Translations under genes and position numbers: made by a program
Shown: positions 16,480 to 25,460 of the stretch, piece by piece
Numbering within the stretch: position 1 is the stretch's first letter
Layout of the letters: the number at the start of each line of letters is the position of its first letter
Notes under the pieces: model-generated
The model's database searches: none
Seen by the model: only the letters and a program-made list of their open reading frames with translations
What the model was told of the DNA's origin: nothing
From: Enterococcus_C asini_A
Lineage (GTDB): Bacteria > Bacillota > Bacilli > Lactobacillales > Enterococcaceae
Assembly: GCF_031928785.1 (NCBI RefSeq)
Contig: NZ_JARQAL010000006.1
Direction: 5' to 3' (one strand)
Length of the DNA stretch: 64,000 nt

Positions 16480-17568
16480 ATGACCATGCGACAATTAGGA
16501 TTATCCATTTACCCCGACCACAGTGATTTTGAAGCAGATAAAAAATACTTAGAGTTAGGCCACCAATATGGCTTTACTAGAATTTTCATGAGTATGTTAG
16601 AAGTTCAAGGCTCTGTAGAAGAAACCAAGGAAAAATTCAAGAAGATAGTAGATGTAGGTAACGAACTCGGCTATCAAACCATTCTTGATGTTTCGCCCCG
16701 CATTTTCGATCAATTGGGTATCAGCTATTCAGACTTAAAATTTTTCCACGATTTACACGTAGCGGGGATTCGTTTGGATCAAGGCTTTGATGGCAGTACT
16801 GAAGCTATGCTTTCCTACAATGAATATGGCTTAATTATTGAATTAAATATGAGTAGTGATGTAGATTACTTGAATAATATTATGAGCTATCAAGCAAACA
16901 GCCCGTTTATTTATGGTTGCCACAACTTTTATCCTCAAGTCGGAACTGGCCTGCCATATGATTTTTTCATGACTTGTAGCCAACGTTTTAGAAAGTTTGG
17001 CATTCATACGGCGGCTTTTGTTGCCAGCCAAGTGGGAGGACAAGGCCCTTGGAATGTCAACGATGGCCTGCCTACTTTAGAAGTGGATCGCAAGTTACCT
17101 ATTGAAGTACAAGCTAAACATTTATTTGCCACGGGAATGATTGACGATGTCATTATCGGAAATGCCTACGCCTCTGAAGCTGAATTAAAAGCCTTGGCTG
17201 AAACCAATCGCTATCAAGTTCAATTTCATATTGATTTTGTGGCAGAAGCTAATCCAATCGAGAAAAAAATTATTTTGGAACACCAACATTATCGCCGGGG
17301 TGATATGAATAATTTAGTAGTTCGATCCACCATGACTCGGGTTTATTACAAAGAAGAAGCCAATAAACCTCACGATAATCAGATTGAATTCCAACGAGGA
17401 GATATCCTCATCGGCAATGATGACTTCGGTATTTACAAAAATGAATTGCAAATTGTTTTGGAACCTCACGCTGATTCTCGGAAAAATAAAGTCGGTAGTA
17501 TTTCCCAAGAAGAACTCCTCTTATTGGACTTTATAAAACCATGGAGTAAGTTTAAATTTTTGGATTAA
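16480..17568 (+). CDS. mupG: 6-phospho-N-acetylmuramidase MupG (DUF871)
   Basis: 362 residues, full-length DUF871: an N-terminal TIM barrel (LGLSIYPDHSDFE, FTRIFMSMLE, DVSPRIFDQLG, GIRLDQGFDG, GCHNFYPQVGTGL) and a small C-terminal beta domain (from about 255). In S. aureus MupG splits MurNAc-6-P-GlcNAc to MurNAc-6-P and GlcNAc. The ATG at 16480 follows AAGGAG; an upstream frame overlaps the kinase gene. It implies that this locus imports and phosphorylates a MurNAc-GlcNAc disaccharide. Confidence 0.88.
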   Translation: MTMRQLGLSIYPDHSDFEADKKYLELGHQYGFTRIFMSMLEVQGSVEETKEKFKKIVDVGNELGYQTILDVSPRIFDQLGISYSDLKFFHDLHVAGIRLDQGFDGSTEAMLSYNEYGLIIELNMSSDVDYLNNIMSYQANSPFIYGCHNFYPQVGTGLPYDFFMTCSQRFRKFGIHTAAFVASQVGGQGPWNVNDGLPTLEVDRKLPIEVQAKHLFATGMIDDVIIGNAYASEAELKALAETNRYQVQFHIDFVAEANPIEKKIILEHQHYRRGDMNNLVVRSTMTRVYYKEEANKPHDNQIEFQRGDILIGNDDFGIYKNELQIVLEPHADSRKNKVGSISQEELLLLDFIKPWSKFKFLD

Positions 17569-17577
17569 AAACAATCG

Positions 17578-17622
17578 AAAATCCCCAGATTAACTATACG
17601 CTCCAGTTAATCTGAGGATTTT
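17578..17622 (+). terminator. Terminator of the murK-mupG operon
   Basis: CAGATTAACT and AGTTAATCTG are complementary, extended by AAAATCC/GGATTTT around one bulge, 10 nt past the mupG stop. Confidence 0.88.
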
Positions 17623-17729
17623 CTTTATTTATTTGTGGTGCTAGTTTTTTAATCGGTAAGCTAGTGCCTCGTTTCTGCTTATTTTGTGTATAATCACTCT
17701 AACCAATCTATTTAAAAAAGGAGCTCCTC

Positions 17730-18161
17730 ATGAATTTAATCGTTAAAACCTTTCCCCACCTTACTACCCCTGAACTCTACGAAATTCTAAAAGTTCGCTC
17801 GCAAATCTTTGTGGTAGAACAAAACTGTGCCTACCAAGATATTGACGGGCAAGATCAAGAAAGCTTGCATCTGTTTTTCCAAGAAGAAGGTCACGTACTA
17901 GCTTATTTGCGAGCTTTTTTAAAAGAGCCCGGTGTTGTGCAAATGGGTCGGGTGTTGACGGTAACCCACGGGCAAGGTCTGGGAAAAAAGCTCTTAGCTA
18001 GCGGCATTAAAGAAATCAAAACCCACTTTCAGCCCCGGCAGATTGTCATCGAAGCCCAGTGTTATGCCATAGGTTTTTATGAAAAAGTGGGCTTTGTGGA
18101 GTGTTCCGAGGAATTTTTAGAAGACGGTATCCCCCACGTAAAAATGGTGTTACCCTTGTGA
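17730..18161 (+). CDS. ElaA-type GNAT N-acetyltransferase
   Basis: 143 residues. The N-terminal half has LYEILKVRSQIFVVEQNCAY followed by DIDGQD, the ElaA hallmark. The acetyl-CoA loop is GRVLTVTHGQGLGKKLL and the C-terminal FYEKVGFVECSEEFLEDGIPH closes the fold. Substrate unknown. Single gene behind AAAGGAGC. Confidence 0.85.
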   Translation: MNLIVKTFPHLTTPELYEILKVRSQIFVVEQNCAYQDIDGQDQESLHLFFQEEGHVLAYLRAFLKEPGVVQMGRVLTVTHGQGLGKKLLASGIKEIKTHFQPRQIVIEAQCYAIGFYEKVGFVECSEEFLEDGIPHVKMVLPL

Positions 18162-18253
18162 CAAGGCCTTTTTGTAAACGATTTTCCCCAGCCATGTTAT
18201 ACTTTTCACGATAATGGAAACACACCAAAATCAAACTATGAGGTGAATTGCAG

Positions 18254-19237
18254 ATGGTAAAAAAACGTGTTTTTGAAAAAATCAATGCCCCCGTTACAGA
18301 AATCGGCCTAGGGACTTGGCAGTTGGGCACCAAATGGGGCGAGGCTTTCAATCCTGCTGAAGCTGAAAAAATTTTGCAAACGGCGAAAGAAAACGGCATT
18401 ACCATGATTGATACCGCGGATATTTACAACGACGGGGAAAGTGAAAAAGCCATTGGCCGCTTTATGAAAGAAAATCCCACCGACTTTTTTGTCACCACGA
18501 AATGTGGCCGCGCCCTTACCCCTCACACTGCTGAAATGTACACACCAGAAGCCATTGAAGCCTTTGCCGACGCTAGTTTGAAACGACTGCAAACTGAGCG
18601 ACTGGACATGTTGCTGCTCCATTGTCCACCCACTTCTGTCTATCAAAAAGATGCAATTTTCACCAAGCTGGACAAAATGCAACAAGCCGGCAAACTGCGC
18701 ACATTCGGAGTCAGCGTGGAAAAAGTCAGCGAAGCATTGGCCGCTAGTCAGTATCCCATTAGCGCGGTGGAAGTGATTTTCAATATGTTTCGTTTAAAAC
18801 CCGCCGAAGAACTTTTCCCCACATTACAAGAAAAGAAAATTGGCGTAATCGCCCGAGTGCCGTTAGCTAGCGGCCTTTTGACGGGAAAATACACCAAAGA
18901 CACCACTTTTGGCAAAGAAGACCACCGCAGTTTTAACCGCAACGGGGAGGCCTTTGACAAAGGAGAAACTTTTTCTGGCGTGGATTATGACCTAGGCTTA
19001 AAAGCCGTTCAAGAATTGAAAGCTTTGTTCCAAACGAAGAATTTGATTCCTTACGCGTTAAAATGGATTTTAATGCACGAAGCGGTCACCACGGTAATTC
19101 CGGGAGCTAGCAATAATCGCCAAGTGATTTCCAATGTAGCCGCAGCAAAGATTCCTGATTTAACCCCGGCTCAAATGAAAGGCGTGGAAAAAATTTACGA
19201 TCAGTATATCCGGGCACAAGTGCATGGAAATTGGTAA
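18254..19237 (+). CDS. Aldo/keto reductase
   Basis: 327 residues of the AKR superfamily, about usual length. The catalytic tetrad is visible: Asp in MIDTADIY, Tyr in ADIYNDGESE, Lys in TTKCGRAL and His in LLLHCPP. NADPH-binding IPGASNNRQV is near the C-terminus. The ATG at 18254 follows GAGGTG by 8 nt; an in-frame TTG at 18248 is less likely. Substrate unknown. Confidence 0.88.
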   Translation: MVKKRVFEKINAPVTEIGLGTWQLGTKWGEAFNPAEAEKILQTAKENGITMIDTADIYNDGESEKAIGRFMKENPTDFFVTTKCGRALTPHTAEMYTPEAIEAFADASLKRLQTERLDMLLLHCPPTSVYQKDAIFTKLDKMQQAGKLRTFGVSVEKVSEALAASQYPISAVEVIFNMFRLKPAEELFPTLQEKKIGVIARVPLASGLLTGKYTKDTTFGKEDHRSFNRNGEAFDKGETFSGVDYDLGLKAVQELKALFQTKNLIPYALKWILMHEAVTTVIPGASNNRQVISNVAAAKIPDLTPAQMKGVEKIYDQYIRAQVHGNW

Positions 19238-19250
19238 TGATTGATATAGC

Positions 19251-19285
19251 AAAAAGGCGCGGTCTCAGTAGACTGCGCCTTTTTG
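19251..19285. terminator. Bidirectional terminator
   Basis: AAAAAGGCGC and GCGCCTTTTT pair, extended by GTCT/AGAC; it separates the converging aldo/keto reductase and oligopeptide ABC genes. Confidence 0.9.
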
Positions 19286-19296
19286 TTTCCTCATTT

Positions 19297-21018
19297 CTAC
19301 CCCTGCCTCTGCACCACTGGATCTGGTACAGGCAATGAGCCCAACAATTTCTTGGTATAGTCTTCTTTTGGTGCGGTTAAGATTTGTCCGCCGGTGCCTT
19401 TTTCCACGATTTGGCCTTTGTACAAGACGGTGATGTAATCAGAAACCATGTCGATGACTGCCAAGTCATGGGAAATAAAGAGGCAGGCAAACTGCAATTC
19501 GTCTTGCAGTTCCAAGAAAATCTTTAAGACTTCTGCTTGCACGGACACATCCAATGCCGAAGTGGGTTCGTCGGCAATAATGAAATCTGGTTGCAAGGCT
19601 AACGCTCGGGCTAGGCCCACTCGTTGGCGCTGGCCGCCGGAGAGTTCGTGAGGGAAACGGGTGGCAAAGGCTTTTGGCAAGTGAACCATTTCCAAGAGTT
19701 CTGCTACTCGGGGCTGGGCATCTTTGACTTTTTTGACTCCAAAACCAGAAGGGGAATTGGCTCCAGCGACTACCATGGGTTCCGCCACTGCTTCTCCAAT
19801 AGTCAACAGTGGATTAAAGGAGCCATAGGGGTCTTGGAAAACGTAGCCGATGCGTTGGCGCAAGAGCCGGCGTTCTTTAGTGGGAATGTCTGAGAGCACT
19901 TGGCCGTAGACTTCTAATTTGCCGGCAAAAGGCGACAGGCCCATAATTGCCCGGCCAATGGTGGATTTGCCGGAACCGGACTCCCCTACTAAGCCCATGA
20001 CTTCTCCTTTGCGAATTTCAAAAGATACGTCTCGCACTGCTTGAAAGGCGGGGCTGCCTCCTTGAGCTGGATAGGTGACGCTCATGTTTTCGGCTTTCAC
20101 CACGATGTCTTCTGGGCGAGCATCGGCATCGGGAGCCACCAACAGTGGTTTTTTCCGAGTATTGGCGCGGCGGGTAGCTTCTTCGATTCGTGGTACAGCT
20201 GCCAGCAGTTTTTTCGTATAGGCATCTTTCGGGGCTGCAAAAAGTCCGTAAACATCGGCACTTTCCACAATTTTTCCTTGGTTCATAACGATAACTCGAT
20301 CCGCCATATCCGCCACTACGCCCATATTATGGGTGATTAATAAAATGGCGGTGTTAAACTCGGCGCGAATTTCTTTTAACAAGGCCAAAATTTCTGCTTG
20401 GACGGTCACATCTAATGCGGTGGTGGGTTCGTCTGCAATAATCAATTTTGCGCCTAAGATTAAGGCTTGGGCGATGACAATCCGTTGTTTTTGCCCTCCG
20501 GAAAATTGATGGGGATAATAATCCACCCGAATTTCTGGATCAGGAATCCCTACTTTGCCCAGGATTTCAATGGCTTTTTTTCGAGCGGCTTCTTTGGTCA
20601 ATTTCACCCCACCGGAAAGTTCTGGATGGGCCCGTAAGCCTTCCACAATTTGCCAGCCCACTTTATAAACTGGATTTAAGGCGGTGGCGGGTTCTTGGAA
20701 AACCATGGCAGCGTCCACCCCACGCATTTTTCGCAGTTCACTACTAGAAAGCTGATGCACATCCACTAATCCCTTGTCTCCTGAGCGCAAAAGCACGGTG
20801 CCGGCTTCAATGGAAGAGTCCGGTAACATTTGCAACAACGCTTTTGAGGTCACGGATTTGCCGGAGCCGGATTCCCCTACTAGAGCTAAAATTTCACCGG
20901 GGGCAATGGATAAAGAAGCGTCTTTCACCGCATCGAAATCGCCACTATCGGTACTAAATCGGACTTTTAAGCCGTCAATTTGGGCTACGTCTGCGGCAGT
21001 TTTGGTATTCAAACTCAT
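19297..21018 (-). CDS. Fused oligopeptide ABC ATPase (OppD-OppF type)
   Basis: 573 residues containing two complete ATPase domains in one chain. Domain 1 (about 10-265): GESGSGKS, FSGGQKQR, LIIADEPTTALD. Domain 2 (about 305-560): GESGSGKS, LSGGQRQR, FIIADEPTSALD. Each is followed by the PRI/P-rich oligopeptide-transporter tail. It energises the two permeases encoded upstream. Its ATG overlaps the permease stop by 4 nt (ATGA), so translation is coupled. Confidence 0.92.
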   Translation of the reverse strand: MSLNTKTAADVAQIDGLKVRFSTDSGDFDAVKDASLSIAPGEILALVGESGSGKSVTSKALLQMLPDSSIEAGTVLLRSGDKGLVDVHQLSSSELRKMRGVDAAMVFQEPATALNPVYKVGWQIVEGLRAHPELSGGVKLTKEAARKKAIEILGKVGIPDPEIRVDYYPHQFSGGQKQRIVIAQALILGAKLIIADEPTTALDVTVQAEILALLKEIRAEFNTAILLITHNMGVVADMADRVIVMNQGKIVESADVYGLFAAPKDAYTKKLLAAVPRIEEATRRANTRKKPLLVAPDADARPEDIVVKAENMSVTYPAQGGSPAFQAVRDVSFEIRKGEVMGLVGESGSGKSTIGRAIMGLSPFAGKLEVYGQVLSDIPTKERRLLRQRIGYVFQDPYGSFNPLLTIGEAVAEPMVVAGANSPSGFGVKKVKDAQPRVAELLEMVHLPKAFATRFPHELSGGQRQRVGLARALALQPDFIIADEPTSALDVSVQAEVLKIFLELQDELQFACLFISHDLAVIDMVSDYITVLYKGQIVEKGTGGQILTAPKEDYTKKLLGSLPVPDPVVQRQG

Positions 21019-21953
21019 TTTACCGCCTCCTTTTCAAATGCTGTAGGTTTCTTTCGTAGGCGCAATCGCGGATCGGCCAAATCGTTTAAGCCTTCTCCCA
21101 GCAATGTGATGCCAATCACCACAATTACAATGGCCAAACCTGGAAAAATTGCGGTCCACCAAATGCCGGCGGTAACGTCAGAAATCGCCCGGTTTAAATC
21201 ATAGCCCCACTCGGAAGCTGCAGAAGGTTCAATTCCTAGACCTAAGAAGCCTAGTCCTGCCAAGGTTAAAATTGCTTCGGCGGCATTCATGGTGATGATG
21301 ACCGGCAACGTTCTGGTGGAGTTGCGCAATACGTGGCGGAAAATAATCCGGCTGGTGGAAGCACCAATGGCTTTGGCAGAATCCACGTAAGCCTCGTTTT
21401 TAATCTTCATCACTTCTGAGCGCACCACCCGCAAATATTGGGGCACAAAGACCACGGTAATGGAAATCCCCGCAGACATGATTCCTCCCATGACGCTACC
21501 GCCATTGGCATTGAGCATGATCGCGAGGACAATGGCCAATAACAAGGAAGGAAAAGAGTAGACCGCATCGGCAATCATTACCATAATCCGGTCAAACCAG
21601 CCACCGAAATAACCGGCCACCAGCCCTAGAAAAGTCCCAATAAAAAGGGAAGCGACCACAGAAACGATAATCGCCAAAAGGGCTGTCCGCGACCCCCAAA
21701 TCACCCGGGACAAAACATCTAATCCCCCCACGGTGGTGCCTAATAGGTGTCCTTCTCCTGGTGCTTGCTGAGGAATAAAGGCCAGGCCGTCTGCTTTGGT
21801 TTGAGAAAAACCATAAGGCGCCAGTTGCGGGGCAAATAAAGCACATAATAAAAACAAAATCATAATCACCAAACCAGTTAAGAGCATAAAACGTTGCAAG
21901 CCTACAGATTGGCGAATTTGCTTAATCAACGGCCATTCTTTTACTTTTTCCAT
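21015..21953 (-). CDS. Peptide ABC transporter permease (OppC type)
   Basis: 312 residues with six membrane helices. The first is preceded by a cytoplasmic leader (EKVKEWPLIKQIRQSVGLQRF). The EAA loop, here AYVDSAKAIGASTSRIIFRHVL, contacts the ATPase. A soluble loop after TM1 ends at VSRVIWGSRTALL, typical of OppC/DppC. Start and the previous stop overlap by one base. Confidence 0.9.
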   Translation of the reverse strand: MEKVKEWPLIKQIRQSVGLQRFMLLTGLVIMILFLLCALFAPQLAPYGFSQTKADGLAFIPQQAPGEGHLLGTTVGGLDVLSRVIWGSRTALLAIIVSVVASLFIGTFLGLVAGYFGGWFDRIMVMIADAVYSFPSLLLAIVLAIMLNANGGSVMGGIMSAGISITVVFVPQYLRVVRSEVMKIKNEAYVDSAKAIGASTSRIIFRHVLRNSTRTLPVIITMNAAEAILTLAGLGFLGLGIEPSAASEWGYDLNRAISDVTAGIWWTAIFPGLAIVIVVIGITLLGEGLNDLADPRLRLRKKPTAFEKEAVK

Positions 21954-23020
21954 TATTTGCTCTCCTCCTTCTGGCGAATTCTTGGATCAATGGCAGCGGC
22001 TGCCACGTCAACGATAAAGTTGGTCAATGAAACAATCACTGCAATTAAAATGACGATTCCTTGAACTGCATTAAAGTCTCTCGCTTTAATCACTTGGGAC
22101 ATTTGGTAGCCGAGACCTTTCCATTCAAAGGTGGTTTCCGTTAAAATCGCACCGGCTAACATCATGGCGATATTCATCCCCATTACCGTAATAATCGGCA
22201 TTAACGCGGGCTTCCAGGCGTGCTTGTTGACAATCCGCTTTTCTGTCACCCCTTTGGAACGAGCGGCAAAGACGTAATCCGTGGACAATGTGGAAATCAA
22301 ATTGGTTCGAATCAAGCGAATAAAAGTAGCTGCCGTCAGTAAGCCTAATGCCAATGCCGGCAAAACAGAATGTTGCAAAACGTCTAAAATAATCGCCGAA
22401 TCTCCCGTTTGCAAAGAATCGATAATGTTAAAGCCCGTGGGATGAGCCACATTTTGCAACTGGGCTTCATAAAAAGCCGACACCCGGCCACTGGAAGGCA
22501 AAATCGGGATGTAAACAGAAAAAATCAGTTTTAATACCAAGCCTAAAAAGAACACCGGTGTAGCATAACAAACGATGGAAAACAGCCGAATCACCACATC
22601 CGGCCAGCGATCACGATAACGAGCCGCTAATTTCCCTAATGGAATCCCCACGATTAAGGCTACAATTGTGGCTAAAATCGCCAGTTCAAAGGTCGCCGCA
22701 CCGTATTGTTTTAAAATTTCCGTGACCGGCATGGACATGGACGTAGAATTGCCCAAATCTCCTTGTAACAAGTTGCCTAAATATTCGATGTATTGCACGA
22801 TGACCGGCCGATCGTAGCCTGCTTGATGCACCCGAGCGGCAATTTCCGCTGGGGGCAGTTTGCCTGATAAAGCTACCGTAATCGGATCCCCGGTTAAACG
22901 AGTCAAGAAAAAGACCACCGTCACCAAGATAAAGACTGTCGGAATCACAAATAAAAAACGGGTCAGACAGTAGCGGAAAAAACTATTGGTTAAGGGGGAC
23001 TTTATGTGCTTTTTCTCCAT
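21953..23020 (-). CDS. Peptide ABC transporter permease (OppB type)
   Basis: 355 residues, six membrane helices. The N-terminus YCLTRFLFVIPTVFILVTVVFFL and RLTGDPI are typical of OppB/DppB. EAA loop: DYVFAARSKGVTEKRIVNKHAWK. The ATG at 23020 follows AGAGGA by 8 nt; longer in-frame starts run back into the hairpin region after the binding-protein gene and are rejected. Confidence 0.9.
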   Translation of the reverse strand: MEKKHIKSPLTNSFFRYCLTRFLFVIPTVFILVTVVFFLTRLTGDPITVALSGKLPPAEIAARVHQAGYDRPVIVQYIEYLGNLLQGDLGNSTSMSMPVTEILKQYGAATFELAILATIVALIVGIPLGKLAARYRDRWPDVVIRLFSIVCYATPVFFLGLVLKLIFSVYIPILPSSGRVSAFYEAQLQNVAHPTGFNIIDSLQTGDSAIILDVLQHSVLPALALGLLTAATFIRLIRTNLISTLSTDYVFAARSKGVTEKRIVNKHAWKPALMPIITVMGMNIAMMLAGAILTETTFEWKGLGYQMSQVIKARDFNAVQGIVILIAVIVSLTNFIVDVAAAAIDPRIRQKEESK

Positions 23021-23176
23021 GTAGCAAATCCTCTCTCCTATTAAAATCCTTGCAAGACAAGGGTTTCTTTTTTTGAAACAACAGTTGGTAAAGCGGTCTG
23101 GCCTTACTTTCGGTGGATGATGCAGGTGACAGCGAGATTGCCAAATGCCAACCCCCGACACTCAGCACCAAACAGC

Positions 23177-23206
23177 AAATCCGGCGGTGTACTCACCACC
23201 GGATTT
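23177..23206 (-). other. Intercistronic stem-loop after the binding-protein gene
   Basis: AAATCCGG/CCGGATTT extended by GGTG/CACC (12 pairs, one mismatch, 4-nt loop), 14 nt after the binding-protein stop. No T run follows, so it is probably an mRNA-stabilising or processing hairpin that raises the level of the binding protein over the permeases. Confidence 0.6.
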
Positions 23207-23219
23207 ACAATTGTCAAAC

Positions 23220-24896
23220 TTATTTGGAAATGGCACCGTAACGGAATTTAAAGGAAGCATCTAATGTATCTTCTACCCCTTTGACATCTGTTCCAGAAAC
23301 CGCGATTTGTTTGCCTTCCAACAATGGAATCGTTGGCAAATCTTGAGCTAATGTGGTTTGCAAGCCTTCGATTTTCTTAGTGCGGCTGTCGTGATCCAAG
23401 TCAGAAATTTCCGCTGCCAATTGGTCTTGAACTTCTTTTGAGTCGTAACCGTTGTGGACGAAATTATCTTTGCCAAAGAATGGGGTCAAATAGTTGTCCG
23501 CATCAGAGAAATCAGGGAACCAACCCAATTGATAAATCGGATAAGAACCATTGGATTCATCAGTGATAACCCGGTCTTTGGAGTAAGTAGACCACTCTGT
23601 TTGAGCCAAGTTCACGGTGAAGAGTCCGGTTTCTTCCAATTGTTGCTTAATGGCCGCATATTCATCTGGTGAAGAAGAACCATAGTGATCCCCATTGTAC
23701 TGGATGTTGATTTCCAGTGGCGTTTCAATGCCGGCTGCTTCCAAGACTTCTTTGGCCTTGTCCGCATCTGGGGCACCATTGCCGTCGCCATACGCTTCTT
23801 TTAGACTTGGCGTAAAGCCAGTGAATGAAGATGGTACAAAGGAGTAAGCTGGCTCATAAGTCCCTTTGTATACATTGTCGGCGATAGCTTGCCGGTCAAT
23901 GGAATGGGCGATGGCTTGCCGTACCGCCAAGGCTTTGGTTTCGTCTGCATCTTCAGTTTCCGTGCCAAATGGTTGAATCGCCATGTTAAAGGTCATGTAG
24001 CGCAACTCTCCACCAGGCCCTTCGTGAACTTTCACGTTGTCTTTGGCTTCCAAGTCTTCCACGTCCGTTGCAGTCAAGGAACGGAAAGCTACGTCGATTT
24101 TGTTATTTTGAATGTCCAATTTCATATTAGAAGCATCGGCATAGTATTTCATTTGATACTTGTCAGATTTGGCTAACCCATAAATTCCTTGGTAATCCTC
24201 ATTTTTGGAATAAGCGATGGAATCATTAATGGCATACGTATCAATTTTCAACGGACCAGCAAAGGCTTGTTCTTTGACGATGTCTGCATCTGGCGTCAAA
24301 TCATCAGGGCTGAAAACTTCTTCATCCACGATTGGGCCGGCTGGTGTCGCTAGAACTTGCTCCCAAGTGACATTGTTTGGTGTCTTCAAATGAAAGACTA
24401 CGGTATGGTCATCTGTGGCTTCCACAGATTCCATATCCGCCAAAAGTGATGACGGGCCATTGCCTAAATCTTTGCCGTTTTCGCCGATGGTTACCACCCG
24501 TTCAAAGGAGAACACCACGTCAGAAGCCGTTAACTCATTACCATTGGCGAATTTCAAACCTTCTTTTAATTTCACGGTATAGCTTAAGCCGTCTTCTGAG
24601 AACGCTCCTTTTTCCGCGGCGATATCCGGTTCCGGCACATCGGAACCATAAGGGAAGTTATATAAGAATGGATAGATGTTGTTTTCTACCATAAATGAAC
24701 CATTGTCGTAAGAACCAGCTGGGTCAATGGTCACAATCTTATCTGTGGTTCCTAAAACCACTGTATCTTCCGGCGTACTGCCACCGCCACTGGCTTTTTT
24801 GTCTGAATTTGACCCACAGGCCGACAGCACCAATAGAGAAGCCAAACTAATCCCTAAGGCCGTCCATGCTTTTTTCTGAAATGATTTTTCGCTCAT
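23220..24896 (-). CDS. Oligopeptide ABC transporter substrate-binding lipoprotein
   Basis: 558 residues, SBP family 5. Lipoprotein signal with lipobox LSAC (Cys at about residue 27), then a Ser/Gly linker. The family pattern is visible (LKEGLKFANGNELTASDVVFSFERV; AVRQAIAHSIDRQAIADNVYKG; QLGWFPDFSDADNYLTPFF). It delivers oligo- or dipeptides to the permease pair. First gene of the operon. Peptide preference cannot be read from sequence. Confidence 0.9.
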   Translation of the reverse strand: MSEKSFQKKAWTALGISLASLLVLSACGSNSDKKASGGGSTPEDTVVLGTTDKIVTIDPAGSYDNGSFMVENNIYPFLYNFPYGSDVPEPDIAAEKGAFSEDGLSYTVKLKEGLKFANGNELTASDVVFSFERVVTIGENGKDLGNGPSSLLADMESVEATDDHTVVFHLKTPNNVTWEQVLATPAGPIVDEEVFSPDDLTPDADIVKEQAFAGPLKIDTYAINDSIAYSKNEDYQGIYGLAKSDKYQMKYYADASNMKLDIQNNKIDVAFRSLTATDVEDLEAKDNVKVHEGPGGELRYMTFNMAIQPFGTETEDADETKALAVRQAIAHSIDRQAIADNVYKGTYEPAYSFVPSSFTGFTPSLKEAYGDGNGAPDADKAKEVLEAAGIETPLEINIQYNGDHYGSSSPDEYAAIKQQLEETGLFTVNLAQTEWSTYSKDRVITDESNGSYPIYQLGWFPDFSDADNYLTPFFGKDNFVHNGYDSKEVQDQLAAEISDLDHDSRTKKIEGLQTTLAQDLPTIPLLEGKQIAVSGTDVKGVEDTLDASFKFRYGAISK

Positions 24897-25093
24897 ACCA
24901 TAACCCCCGCTTTTTAATAATTATTCAAGATATAATCAAAATAAAAATCTTTATACCCCGTGAAAATTCCTTGCTTCATTCCTTACTTAAATCAAATAAG
25001 TAAAATTAGCTTTTTTTCAAAAAACACCGGTTAAAAAGGTGATAAAATCACACTTTTTTGCTTTTATTCTACAAAAGCTCCTTTCTTAATTTA

Positions 25094-25185
25094 AATTGTC
25101 GGAAAATTTCCATAAAAATACTATGGTTTATTATACATAGAATGGAGTGCCGAAACAAGAGAAAAGTTCTATTTTTCTGAAAATT
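25094..25185 (-). promoter_or_regulatory. opp promoter flanked by two CodY boxes
   Basis: On the minus strand TTGTTT (25158-25153), 17 bp, TATAAT (25135-25130). ATTTTTCTGAAAATT (25171-25185) matches the CodY consensus AATTTTCWGAAAATT at 14 of 15 positions, just upstream of the -35. AATTGTCGGAAAATT (25094-25108) matches 13 of 15 and falls in the early transcript. CodY repression in rich medium is inferred; opp is a known CodY target in lactococci. Confidence 0.7.
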
Positions 25186-25460
25186 TCTTCTGTTTTGACA
25201 ATTGATGGAAGGTATCCTATTTCTCAAGCACAGCAAAAAACAGCTAGCTTCCTTTGTTTTCCCGAAAGTTAGCTGTTATTTAGTCTAAACATGATAAAAA
25301 ATTAATTTACCCAGTATCGCAAAATACACAGATTCCTGTCAATTTGGCTCATAAATCAGGAAAAGACCCGTTTTTACAGTGGCCCCCTTGAAATTCAAAC
25401 AACGTCGGTATAAAATTAGTCTAGTCCAATTTAATGGACTTTAAAAGGAGAACAGGTAGA
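25186..25460. other. Noncoding region between the opp promoter and the surface-protein gene
   Basis: No gene seen. It holds a hairpin at 25238-25277 (AACAGCTA/TAGCTGTT core with one mismatch beside it) with a T run on the minus strand and no obvious upstream minus gene. It also holds the plus promoter TTGAAA (25388-25393), 17 bp, TAAAAT (25411-25416) for the next gene. Confidence 0.5.
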
